This document shows, one piece after another, positions 7,339 to 15,930 of a stretch of 64,000 nucleotides of DNA. The stretch spans positions 164,746 to 228,745 of the forward strand of contig CAZFQS010000003.1 in NCBI GenBank assembly GCA_964521285.1, in the 5' to 3' direction. Numbering within the stretch: position 1 is the stretch's first letter; each line of letters begins with the position of its first letter. The translations under genes and the position numbers were made by a program. The DNA comes from G020354785 sp964521285. Its GTDB lineage: Bacteria > Bacteroidota > Bacteroidia > Bacteroidales > UBA10428. A model generated the notes under the pieces. That model worked only from the letters and a program-made list of their open reading frames with translations. It did no database searches and was not told where the DNA came from.

Positions 7339-8226
7339 ATGCTTACAGACAATATACTTGATTTAGTTGGTAATACTCCCCTGATCAGATTAAAGAAAGA
7401 GAATATTTTCGCAAAAGCCGAATTTCTCAATCCGGGAGGCAGCATAAAGGATCGTGTAGCATTAGCCATGATTGAAGGAGCCGAACGTAACGGCCATCTT
7501 ACAGATAAAACATTAATTATGGAGCCTACTTCAGGCAACACGGGTATTGGAATTGCCCTTGTCGGACGGTTAAAGGGGTACAGGGTTTGTATAGTTATGC
7601 CTGAAAACATGAGCGTGGAACGTAAAAAGCTAATAAAATCACTTGGAGCAGAATTAATATTAACTCCTGCAAAAGACAATATGGCAGGGGCACTAGAGTA
7701 TGTAAATAAAATGAAAAAGAATGATCCCAGTATATTTGTACCTCAGCAATTTGAAAATCCTGATAATCCTCGCATTCACTATGAAGAAACTGCCCGTGAG
7801 TTATGGAGGCAGATGTCAGGAGATATTGACTGTTTTATAGCAGGTGTAGGCAGTGGAGGTACTCTTCAGGGCATTGGTAAATTCCTTAAAGAACATAATC
7901 CTGATGTTAAAATAATAGCTGTTGAACCTAAAAATGTTTCTGCTCTTCTGGGACACGAGCCCGGATTACACCAGATACAGGGAATTGGTGATGGATTTAT
8001 TCCTGCAGTCCTTGACACATCTCTTGTTGATGATGTAATAGAAGTAACTGATGAAGACGCTATTGAAACAACAAGACATCTTGGCAGGGATCACTGACTC
8101 CTGGTAGGAATCTCTTCAGGGGCTAATGTATGGGCTGCCCGGCAAATTGCCCGTAAAATCAGTGGTAATATTGCCACTGTTCTGCCTGACAGGGCTGAAA
8201 GGTACTTCAGCACCTCTCTTATGTAA
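7339..8226 (+). pseudogene. cysK: cysteine synthase interrupted by one in-frame TGA codon
   Basis: The frame reads as a normal O-acetylserine sulfhydrylase of 295 residues except that codon 253 (8095-8097) is TGA. Upstream are GNTPLIRL, the PLP lysine Lys37 in NPGGSIKDR, PTSGNTGIGIA and GVGSGGTLQGIGKFL. Directly after the stop the same frame continues with LLVGISSGANVWAARQIA and ends PDRAERYFSTSLM then TAA. Homologues have Gly at the stop position (EGLLVGISSG), so a single G-to-T change of GGA explains it. The truncated product would lack the C-terminal part that closes the PLP domain. It may be a real recent pseudogene or a sequencing error. Confidence 0.88.
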
Positions 8227-8493
8227 TAATAACCACAGTTTCATATTTTTCAGAGGCATTAGTCAAAAAAGCAACTAATCGCTTGCCTTTTAGAGTATTA
8301 TGTCTTATTTTTATGTACGTTTAATCTGACTTTTAGGAAGCGAAAGCAAGCAAGAGTCAAATTTTAGTAATTTCCATTAACTGGCAACCTTTTTAGAGAT
8401 TGTCCGGATATAAATCAAATTTTTATAAATTTAAGGATAATTTTTTGATTATTATTGAATATTCATGTTTCTGTCCGATGAAATCTTTTTGTG

Positions 8494-9057
8494 ATGGAAA
8501 AGGACAATTTATTATTTCTAAGAGTTGCAAAAGGTAGCAAATCGGCCTATGAAGAGCTATTTCATCTTTATTATTCCAAATTATGTCTTTTCGCATATGA
8601 CCTGTGCAAGGATCAAAAACTCGCAGAAGATATTATCCAGGACTTTTTTCTGAATATCTGGAACGAAAAGGGAAGTATAAGAATTAAAACCTCGGTGAAA
8701 TCATATTTCTATCAAAGTGTATATAACAGGATTCTCAATCATTTTAATCGTGAAAAAGTCCAGGAAAAGTATGTCAAAAATTATCTGGAAAGCAATATTC
8801 TCAGAGAATTAAATTATTACAGTAATAATAATTATCCGCTTGCCAATCTTTTACAAAAGGAACTGGAAGAAAAAATTGTTGAAATCATTGATTCATTACC
8901 TCCTCAATGCAGAAAAGTATTTACATTTTCCAGGTTTGAAAACCTGAAATACGATGAAATTTCAAAAAAAATGAATATTTCTGTAAATTCTGTAAAAACA
9001 CACATGAAGAATGCCTTGCAGAAATTAAGAAATGCCCTGGAAGAATACCTGCCATAA
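8494..9057 (+). CDS. ECF-type RNA polymerase sigma factor of the PUL
   Basis: A 187-residue sigma-70 family protein of the Bacteroidota FecI-like ECF group. Region 2 is AYEELFHLYYSKLCLFAYD with LAEDIIQDFFLNIW (core and -10 binding); region 4 is IDSLPPQCRKVFTFSR followed by a helix-turn-helix ending SVNSVKTHMKNAL. The open frame begins with GTG at 8491, but the adjacent ATG 8494 is preferred. It is followed after 67 bp by a FecR-like anti-sigma and then susC, so it likely drives the PUL when SusC senses substrate. Confidence 0.93.
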   Translation: MEKDNLLFLRVAKGSKSAYEELFHLYYSKLCLFAYDLCKDQKLAEDIIQDFFLNIWNEKGSIRIKTSVKSYFYQSVYNRILNHFNREKVQEKYVKNYLESNILRELNYYSNNNYPLANLLQKELEEKIVEIIDSLPPQCRKVFTFSRFENLKYDEISKKMNISVNSVKTHMKNALQKLRNALEEYLP

Positions 9058-9124
9058 AAATTTCGGATTCCATTCACCCGGTAAACACTTTAAATTGTCG
9101 TAATACTATAGAACTTATAATATC

Positions 9125-10195
9125 ATGGAAAAGAAAATTGATAAAGTTATTAATTATTTAAACGGGGAAATGAGTGATTCCCGGGAAGCCGATTTTCAAA
9201 ACTGGCTTAATGAAGATAAAGCAAACAGAAAATTTTTTAACGAATATAAAGATATATGGCAGGCCAGTCTTTTATACAAAAAAGACATGTTTCGTCCTGA
9301 AGAAGCCTTTATAAAAATTAATTCAAGAATAAAAACCACAACTGTTACAAAAAGATTCCTAATTTATAGAATCGCCGCAGCAATAATAATCGGATTTTTT
9401 ATAGGTGGACTTTTGACATATTTAATTCAGAATAAAATAAGACTGAATAATAAAATAAGCTATCATGAAATTTCAGTCCCCCTGGGTGCCAAATCAAAGA
9501 TAAACCTGCCTGATGGTTCTCAAATCTGGCTTAATGCCGGAAGTAAGCTGAAATATTCAAATTTGTTCAATGTAACTAACCGTGAGGTAATACTTGAAGG
9601 CGAAGGTTACTTCAACGTCTCAAAAAACAAAAAATCAACTTTTACTGTAAACGCCGCAGATCTGGCAATTAAAGCAGTTGGTACTATTTTTAATGTTAAG
9701 GCTTATCCTGACGAGAGTACTGTTCAAACGGTCTTAATTGAAGGGAAAGTTAACATTCAGAAACAAAAAGCTGATAGAAATTCAAAAGTAATTGTATTAT
9801 TACCTAACCAGAGTGCTACCTATTTTAAATCTGACACCAGAATATATGTTACAGAAACGGTCAGTAATGATAAAAAAGCTGATAACATAAACAAGACACT
9901 GTCTGCTAGAAAAGGTAAGATATATCTGGCCAAACAGGTTGAGAGCGAATTATATACATCCTGGAAAGATGAATACTGGATTTTTAAAAGTGAACCATTG
10001 TCTGAACTGGCTAAAAAGATCGAGCGAAGATATAATGTTATTATTTCATTTGATTCGGAGAATTTAAAAAATTATAAATTTTCAGGTTCATTCAAAGATG
10101 AAACGCTTGAACAGGTTCTAAATGCAATAGAATTATCATCACCGGTTACGTATTCCATTAACGGGAAAAACATAATATTTAAAGAGGATAAATAA
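9125..10195 (+). CDS. FecR-family anti-sigma factor
   Basis: A 356-residue inner-membrane regulator. The cytoplasmic N-terminus (about 1-75, with EADFQNWL and DIWQASLLY) would hold the sigma factor, one membrane helix spans about 78-101, and the periplasmic part contains the FecR domain (VPLGAKSKINLPDGSQIWLNA, roughly 115-215) and a C-terminal DUF4974/STN-like domain (about 280-352, ending NGKNIIFKED). Known FecR proteins relay a signal from the STN domain of a TonB-dependent transducer to the ECF sigma. The sigma upstream and the STN-bearing SusC downstream fit this model exactly. Confidence 0.93.
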   Translation: MEKKIDKVINYLNGEMSDSREADFQNWLNEDKANRKFFNEYKDIWQASLLYKKDMFRPEEAFIKINSRIKTTTVTKRFLIYRIAAAIIIGFFIGGLLTYLIQNKIRLNNKISYHEISVPLGAKSKINLPDGSQIWLNAGSKLKYSNLFNVTNREVILEGEGYFNVSKNKKSTFTVNAADLAIKAVGTIFNVKAYPDESTVQTVLIEGKVNIQKQKADRNSKVIVLLPNQSATYFKSDTRIYVTETVSNDKKADNINKTLSARKGKIYLAKQVESELYTSWKDEYWIFKSEPLSELAKKIERRYNVIISFDSENLKNYKFSGSFKDETLEQVLNAIELSSPVTYSINGKNIIFKEDK

Positions 10196-10240
10196 TAATA
10201 ATGTAAAACCTAATAAAATTAAGCCTATGAATAAATAAAA

Positions 10241-10266
10241 TCGCAGGAAGCGGCAACTTCCTGCGA
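10241..10266 (+). promoter_or_regulatory. perfect hairpin between fecR and susC
   Basis: TCGCAGGAAG and CTTCCTGCGA form a perfect 10-bp stem with a CGGCAA hexaloop, 45 bp after the fecR stop and 49 bp before the susC ATG. It is not followed by a run of T, so it is more likely an mRNA processing or stability element, or a weak attenuator separating regulator from susC expression, than a simple terminator. Confidence 0.6.
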
Positions 10267-10314
10267 AAATTTGAAATTACACAAAACTTGTATAACTTCT
10301 AACACTACAAATTT

Positions 10315-13300
10315 ATGAAAATATTGAAATTAACCATGCCCTTCATGTTCTTTAAAAGGGCAGGCAAAACTATATTAATAATGAAAATAATATTCATTTT
10401 GCTGGTGCTCTGCTTTGTAAACGTATCTGCTTCTATTTTCTCTCAGAACATTGATGTCTCACATCTGGAAAAACCAGTTACAATAAATGACCTTTTAAAA
10501 GAAATAGAAAAACAAAGCGAATTCCATTTTTTTTATCACGATGATCTGATGGACGTCAATCAGGAAGTTGAATTAAACTACAAAAATGCCAGGATGAAAA
10601 CCATCCTTGATGATGTCCTTAAAAAATCTGATGCCACGTATAAAATAATGGATAACAATCTTATTATTATTACCCCCAGGGAAAATCTTCAACAGGAATT
10701 GGAAATAACCGGTTCAGTTATTTCACATGATGGAGATCCTCTGACAGGTGTAAACGTTGTAATAAAAGGAACAACCATCGGAACAGTTACTGATAATGCG
10801 GGTAATTTTACTATAACAGTCAGATCAGCCAATGATATAATACAAATATCATATATTGGATTTCTGACAGAAGAAATCCCGGTTGCGGGACAAACTATAA
10901 TTAATGTCACTCTGGTACCGGACATTGCCGATATGGAACAAGTTGTGGTAATTGGTTATGGTACTCAGAAGAAGAGTGATATTACCGGTTCTGTTTCTAA
11001 AATTACCAGTGATGAGATTATGAAAACACCTAATATAGGATTCGATCAGGCACTGCAAGGGCGGGCTTCAGGCGTTTATGTAACCCAGAGTTCCGGAAGG
11101 CCGGGTGCTCCCATTTCTGTAAAAGTGAGAGGCATTGGTACAATAAATAACTCGGAGCCTCTTTATGTAGTTGACGGAATACCTATTGTCAATGATATCG
11201 ATCCGGGAGGAGAAATTAACTCGCTTGTAACCTTGAATCCCGATGATATTGAATCTATTGAGATTTTAAAAGATGCTTCTGCCACTGCAATTTATGGTGC
11301 AAGAGGTGCCAATGGCGTGGTTTTAATTACTACCAAAAGAGGGGCTGCAGGTGAATCAAAATTAAGTATTTCAAGTTATTACGGTAAATCTTACTTGCCT
11401 AAAAAGTATGATTTACTTAATTCTGAGGAGTATGCCCGGTTTTACAGAGAGCTTTACACTTTAAATGGTCAGGCTGACCGTGCAAATATAGCTACTGCCC
11501 TTGATTTATACGATGAAAGAAAGGAAATGTATGATACCGATTGGCAGGATGAAATAACAAGGGTCGCACCAGTTCAGGACCACAACCTGACATTCTCCGG
11601 TGGAAGGGAGTTTTCCAACTACAGTTTCAGTGGAAGTTATTTTAAGCAGGATGGTATAATCATTGGTTCCGAAATTGAAAGGATAAGTATCAGAGCTAAC
11701 TCCGACTTTCAAATTAAAAAAAGAATTAAAATAGGCGAATCAATTTTATTAAGCAAGGTTGAACAGCGGAATGAGGAACTAGGATTTTTTGAAGCTACCC
11801 GTGTTTCTCCTTTATTGCCTGTATATGATCCTGATAATCTGGGAGGATATGCTGGTCCGGGCGGTGAAACTACTGCCAGAAATGATATGACTAATCCGGT
11901 TGCCATCAATAATCTTACTGATGAAGTTACAAATATGTACAGGATGATGGCAAATTTATATGCAGAGCTTGAAATATTCAATGGATTTTCTTATAGAATT
12001 AATGCAGGTAGTGATTACACATTTCATTCTGGTGATGGTTTTACACCCAGGTATGACCTGGGAATCCGATCAAGAAACCTTGAGACACTGACAAGAAGTT
12101 CCCGGGAAAAAAAGGCATATCTGATAGAACATTTATTAAAATACACAAAAACCTTAGAAAATCATGATTTCACAATCCTTGGCGGACACACATACCAGTA
12201 TTATATTAATGAAACCTGGTCTGCTGTTACAGATTCAGTGGACGAATTTACAGTAATCAAATTTTCTGGATTAGAAAATAAAAAAACCAGTGTTAACGAC
12301 GATATGAATGAGTGGGCTATGATATCTTACCTGGGAAGATTTTTATATTCTTACAAGGATAAATATCTTTTAACTGCCAGTCTCCGTAGAGATGGTTCTT
12401 CAAGATTCGGGAGTAATAAAAGATGGGGTAATTTCCCGTCATTTTCTGTCGGATGGAAGTTTTCAAAAGAGGAATTTATGTCAAATATTGGCTTTCTGTC
12501 CAGCGGTAAGTTAAGGTTCAGCTGGGGTAAAACAGGAAACCAGGAAATTAAGCTATATGCACCTTATTCTCAGATTAATACGGACAGGACCTATTATGTT
12601 TTCGGAACATCGCAGGAGACATATTTTGGTGCGGCTCCCGATATGTTCCAGAAAGGAAATAAAGACATCCAGTGGGAAACCACTATTCAGCAAAATTATG
12701 GGATCGATCTTTACTTTCTGAATAACAAACTGGGATTAAATATAGATTACTATATTAAAAAGACTGATGATATGTTAATGCCGCTGCCAACATCTTCAAT
12801 GGCAGGAGTTTTAAGAACTTTTGGAGATCCCTGGATAAATATTGGCAGGGTAGATAACAAAGGTCTGGAATTAAATTTAACATACAGAAAATTAGAAGGG
12901 GAATTTAATTATTCTGTAACAGCAAATGGTTCAATTCTCAGAAATAAAGTCGTTGATCTGGATGACAAAGAATATAGAAGAGATTATACTAACACGGCAG
13001 AGGGACACACCATTGGAAGTTTTTACGGTTTCATTATTGATGAAATGATACGGGATACATTATCAGGGGAAACATCCGGAACATATAAAATGAAAGACCT
13101 CAATCAGGATGGCAGGATAACTGAAGATGACCAGACTTTCATAGGTAAATCAATTCCTGATTTTGTTTATGGTTTAAGTTTTGACTGCTCATATAAGATA
13201 TTTGATTTCAGTATGTTTTTGTATGGAATACAGGGAGTTCATATTTATAATGATATAGGTATAAAACTGGGATCTCCTTATAATTTACATAATGAGCTTG

Positions 13301-13692
13301 ATCAAAACAAACTGAGTTCTGTATTGGACTATTGGAAACCGGAAACAAACGAGGGATCCGATGTTCCTGTTCCAACCGTTAATGAGCCCAATCCTTATAT
13401 TGAAAGGTCAACACTTTGGCTGGAAAATGGATCCTTCCTGAGAATTAAAAATATGCAATTGGGTATTTCACTCCCGGATAAAACATTAAATAAACTGAAC
13501 CTGGATAAATTAAGGTTCTACATTGCTGTTCAGAACTTATATACATTCACCAAATATTCAGGTTTGGAACCGGAAGTTGGCAGTGAATCATCTGTAGGCT
13601 GGGTTGGCGATCCAACACTTAATAATGGTATTGATAAAGGTACCTTCCCACAGGCAAGAACCTTTATGATAGGGTTACAACTGGAATTATAA
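10315..13692 (+). CDS. SusC/RagA family TonB-dependent outer membrane transporter with STN domain
   Basis: A 1125-residue glycan importer. After a signal peptide (about 1-43) come a secretin/TonB short N-terminal (STN) domain (about 44-117), a carboxypeptidase-regulatory-like domain (about 127-207, ITGSVISHDGDPLTGVNVVIKG), a TonB-box region (MEQVVVIGYGTQKKSD), the plug (ALQGRASGVYVTQSSGRPG and PLYVVDGIPI) and a long beta barrel ending in a terminal aromatic/Leu-rich strand. The STN domain marks it as a transducer that contacts the FecR protein. It forms the transport complex with the SusD protein 27 bp downstream. The cargo is presumably oligosaccharides released by the enzymes further on. 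Confidence 0.97.
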   Translation: MKILKLTMPFMFFKRAGKTILIMKIIFILLVLCFVNVSASIFSQNIDVSHLEKPVTINDLLKEIEKQSEFHFFYHDDLMDVNQEVELNYKNARMKTILDDVLKKSDATYKIMDNNLIIITPRENLQQELEITGSVISHDGDPLTGVNVVIKGTTIGTVTDNAGNFTITVRSANDIIQISYIGFLTEEIPVAGQTIINVTLVPDIADMEQVVVIGYGTQKKSDITGSVSKITSDEIMKTPNIGFDQALQGRASGVYVTQSSGRPGAPISVKVRGIGTINNSEPLYVVDGIPIVNDIDPGGEINSLVTLNPDDIESIEILKDASATAIYGARGANGVVLITTKRGAAGESKLSISSYYGKSYLPKKYDLLNSEEYARFYRELYTLNGQADRANIATALDLYDERKEMYDTDWQDEITRVAPVQDHNLTFSGGREFSNYSFSGSYFKQDGIIIGSEIERISIRANSDFQIKKRIKIGESILLSKVEQRNEELGFFEATRVSPLLPVYDPDNLGGYAGPGGETTARNDMTNPVAINNLTDEVTNMYRMMANLYAELEIFNGFSYRINAGSDYTFHSGDGFTPRYDLGIRSRNLETLTRSSREKKAYLIEHLLKYTKTLENHDFTILGGHTYQYYINETWSAVTDSVDEFTVIKFSGLENKKTSVNDDMNEWAMISYLGRFLYSYKDKYLLTASLRRDGSSRFGSNKRWGNFPSFSVGWKFSKEEFMSNIGFLSSGKLRFSWGKTGNQEIKLYAPYSQINTDRTYYVFGTSQETYFGAAPDMFQKGNKDIQWETTIQQNYGIDLYFLNNKLGLNIDYYIKKTDDMLMPLPTSSMAGVLRTFGDPWINIGRVDNKGLELNLTYRKLEGEFNYSVTANGSILRNKVVDLDDKEYRRDYTNTAEGHTIGSFYGFIIDEMIRDTLSGETSGTYKMKDLNQDGRITEDDQTFIGKSIPDFVYGLSFDCSYKIFDFSMFLYGIQGVHIYNDIGIKLGSPYNLHNELDQNKLSSVLDYWKPETNEGSDVPVPTVNEPNPYIERSTLWLENGSFLRIKNMQLGISLPDKTLNKLNLDKLRFYIAVQNLYTFTKYSGLEPEVGSESSVGWVGDPTLNNGIDKGTFPQARTFMIGLQLEL

Positions 13693-13719
13693 ATAATAAT
13701 TAATAAAAATCATTCGGAA

Positions 13720-15357
13720 ATGAAAAATATATATAAAATATTAATAATTATACCTCTGATTTTTGCTTGCTCAGAGGATTTGCTGGATCTCGAACCAACA
13801 CAGCAACCACTGGTTGAGAACTATTATAAAGACGAAAATGATGCCCTTGCCACTTTAACTTCCTGTTATGGCATGTTAACCTGGATGGAATTTTTCGGAG
13901 TTATTGATGAAGGAGATGGACGATATTTTATGCTTATTGAAGGTGTCTCTGATGATGCCAACACTGAAAGCACCATATATTCTGATCTCACATTTACTGC
14001 AGCAGACGGAGATGTTGACGGGATGTTTATGATTTGTTTTAATGGTATACACAGATGTAATAAACTACTGGAAGTTTTGCCCGGCATAGAAATGTCTTCC
14101 GGTTTAAAAGACAGAATTACAGGTGAAGCAAAGTTCCTGAGGGGTTTATTTTACTGGTTTGCTGTTACTATGTGGGGAGACATGCCTATATTTGACAGGA
14201 TTCAGGAACCAGCTGATTTAAGGACGGTTGTAAGAGATCCGGAAGAAGAGGTATGGGAATTTATAGAAGATAATTTGAAGGATGCCATAGAATTATTACC
14301 TGAAAGTTATTCCGGTTCTGATCTTGGCCGTGCAACAAAAGGAGCAGCCCGGGGATTACTTGGCAAATGTTATTTATACCAGGCAAAGTATGAAGATGCA
14401 GCAAGAATGTTTGAGGCAGTTATTGAATCAGGAAACTACGAACTGGTAAAATATCCTGAACAATATCACAAAGATAGTGCGGCATATAAAAATGCATTTC
14501 AATCTGTTTTCATGCCTATTGCATTTAAAGGTTATAAAATTACTGACGACAGACCTGCTGTCGGTGGAGAAAATAATATTGAGTCTTTATTTGAAGTGCA
14601 GTTGAATAACTATGTTGCTCCATTCGATGGCGGCGCATGGCTAGGATGGGGGAATACAGGTTCTCACAGACCACTTTTTCTAAATGCCAAAAACTTATTA
14701 AACGGGTATGCCAATGTATTCCCAACTCAATCACTGGTAGATGAATTTGAACCTGGTCCGCTTGGAATGCATAAAGACCCGAGAAAATATGCAACTGTCT
14801 GGGATGTAGGAGATACACTTGAATATGATATCGAGGATTCCACACAAAATACATATCTCAGGCCCTATACTACTAATTTATCTCCTGATCAGCACTATTT
14901 GATTAAAAAGACAGTCTATCCTTTATTTTATGGCGCCGACATTACTGTTGCAGGATATAACTGGATTTTATTAAGATATGCTGATATCCTTCTTATGTAT
15001 GCAGAAACACTTGATAACGGAGCAAGCAGCAATATTGGCGAGACTGCCGTATCCCTGATTAATCGGGTTAGAGAAAGAGTTGGTATGCCGGATGTCAATC
15101 AATTAATGACTGAAAGAAGCTGGAATATCACAGATGCAATCATCCATGAAAGAAGGGTTGAACTTGCATATGAGTGTAACCGTTTCCGCGATCTTGTCAG
15201 ATGGCATAAAAACGGATATCTTGCTAATAAAACTGTTGGAACCGTGATAACAGATTATATTCCTGACTTTGAGGCAGGGAAACATGAATATTTTCCTATT
15301 CCAACCAAAGAGATAATATTAACCGATGGTACATTAACTCAAAACAATGGCTATTAA
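13720..15357 (+). CDS. SusD/RagB family surface glycan-binding lipoprotein
   Basis: A 545-residue lipoprotein with lipobox ending at Cys17 (LIIIPLIFAC) and acidic residues just after it (CSED), as common for surface-exposed Bacteroidota lipoproteins. The helical TPR-like SusD fold is shown by FLRGLFYWFAVTMWGDMPIF, ATKGAARGLLGKCYLYQ, LLRYADILLMYAE and the C-terminal ERRVELAYECNRFRDLVRW motif. SusD proteins cap the SusC barrel and bind glycan before import. Only 8 bp separate it from the next small gene, so the three are one transcript. Confidence 0.97.
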   Translation: MKNIYKILIIIPLIFACSEDLLDLEPTQQPLVENYYKDENDALATLTSCYGMLTWMEFFGVIDEGDGRYFMLIEGVSDDANTESTIYSDLTFTAADGDVDGMFMICFNGIHRCNKLLEVLPGIEMSSGLKDRITGEAKFLRGLFYWFAVTMWGDMPIFDRIQEPADLRTVVRDPEEEVWEFIEDNLKDAIELLPESYSGSDLGRATKGAARGLLGKCYLYQAKYEDAARMFEAVIESGNYELVKYPEQYHKDSAAYKNAFQSVFMPIAFKGYKITDDRPAVGGENNIESLFEVQLNNYVAPFDGGAWLGWGNTGSHRPLFLNAKNLLNGYANVFPTQSLVDEFEPGPLGMHKDPRKYATVWDVGDTLEYDIEDSTQNTYLRPYTTNLSPDQHYLIKKTVYPLFYGADITVAGYNWILLRYADILLMYAETLDNGASSNIGETAVSLINRVRERVGMPDVNQLMTERSWNITDAIIHERRVELAYECNRFRDLVRWHKNGYLANKTVGTVITDYIPDFEAGKHEYFPIPTKEIILTDGTLTQNNGY

Positions 15358-15365
15358 TATTTAAT

Positions 15366-15761
15366 ATGCGAATTATGAAAAAATATAAAATAACTCTAAT
15401 ATCCTTCCTGGTATTTATCTTTATTTTCAGCAGTTGCTACAAAGAACCAATTGATATTGAACCTGATGCCTGTTTTAATGCAGATGTTACTAACATCAAA
15501 GAAAAAGAGAGAGTTACTTTTACTTTCTGTGGGAGTGGCCAGTTTATTGTACTCTATTCCGGTGATGAAGGTCATGTTTATAATGAACCTGAAAACACGG
15601 GTCAAATAGTTAGTACTGAAAAACTGACAACATCATATCTGTACAGAGTTGCAGGAACATACACAGCAACAAATGTTGCTACAAGCTATGGTGATTTTGG
15701 AAATGAAAAAAAACAGGATATTCAGGAGATAACTATTACTGTATCACCAGGAACAGAATAA
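15366..15761 (+). CDS. small PUL lipoprotein with beta-sandwich-like domain
   Basis: A 131-residue lipoprotein with a hydrophobic segment and lipobox at Cys24 (FIFSSC). ATG 15375 (residue 4) is an equally good start. The mature part looks like a single PKD or immunoglobulin-like sandwich: ACFNADVTNIKEKERVTF opens it and a YRVAGTYTATNVAT strand pair precedes a terminal ITITVS strand. Third genes after susD often encode surface glycan-binding proteins, and that is the likely role here, though this one is shorter than most. Family assignment is not possible by eye. A strong hairpin follows 19 bp downstream. Confidence 0.8.
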   Translation: MRIMKKYKITLISFLVFIFIFSSCYKEPIDIEPDACFNADVTNIKEKERVTFTFCGSGQFIVLYSGDEGHVYNEPENTGQIVSTEKLTTSYLYRVAGTYTATNVATSYGDFGNEKKQDIQEITITVSPGTE

Positions 15762-15780
15762 ATACACAAAAAATCTTTCT

Positions 15781-15836
15781 ATTTGAAAATACCCTCTCAA
15801 TGAAATAATACAACTATAGAGAGGGTATTTTCAAAT
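15781..15836 (+). terminator. strong perfect hairpin ending the susC-susD unit
   Basis: ATTTGAAAATACCCTCTC at 15781-15798 and its exact reverse complement at 15819-15836 form an 18-bp perfect stem with a 20-nt loop. The descending arm ends in TATTTTCAAAT rather than a pure T run. Position between the susC-susD-lipoprotein genes and the GH30 gene suggests a terminator or a stabilising hairpin that makes susCD mRNA more abundant than enzyme mRNA. Confidence 0.75.
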
Positions 15837-15863
15837 TCATTTCTTGGACTATGAATTACTTTA

Positions 15864-15882
15864 AATCCTGATAAACAGGATT
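15864..15882. promoter_or_regulatory. inverted repeat upstream of the GH30 gene
   Basis: AATCCTG and CAGGATT form a perfect 7-bp dyad with a 5-bp spacer, 48 bp before the GH30 ATG. A TTGACA hexamer lies 6 bp after it. It could be an operator or part of a second promoter for the enzyme genes. Inference from position only. Confidence 0.3.
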
Positions 15883-15930
15883 ATAATTGACATAACACCT
15901 TAATTTTAAGCAAATTAAAATATCATTTCC

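Noticed and set aside
8095..8097. TGA as selenocysteine or recoded glycine
   Set aside because: The position is Gly, not Cys, in homologues, no SECIS-like hairpin is obvious right after it, and other genes in the window use the standard code with TGA as stop.
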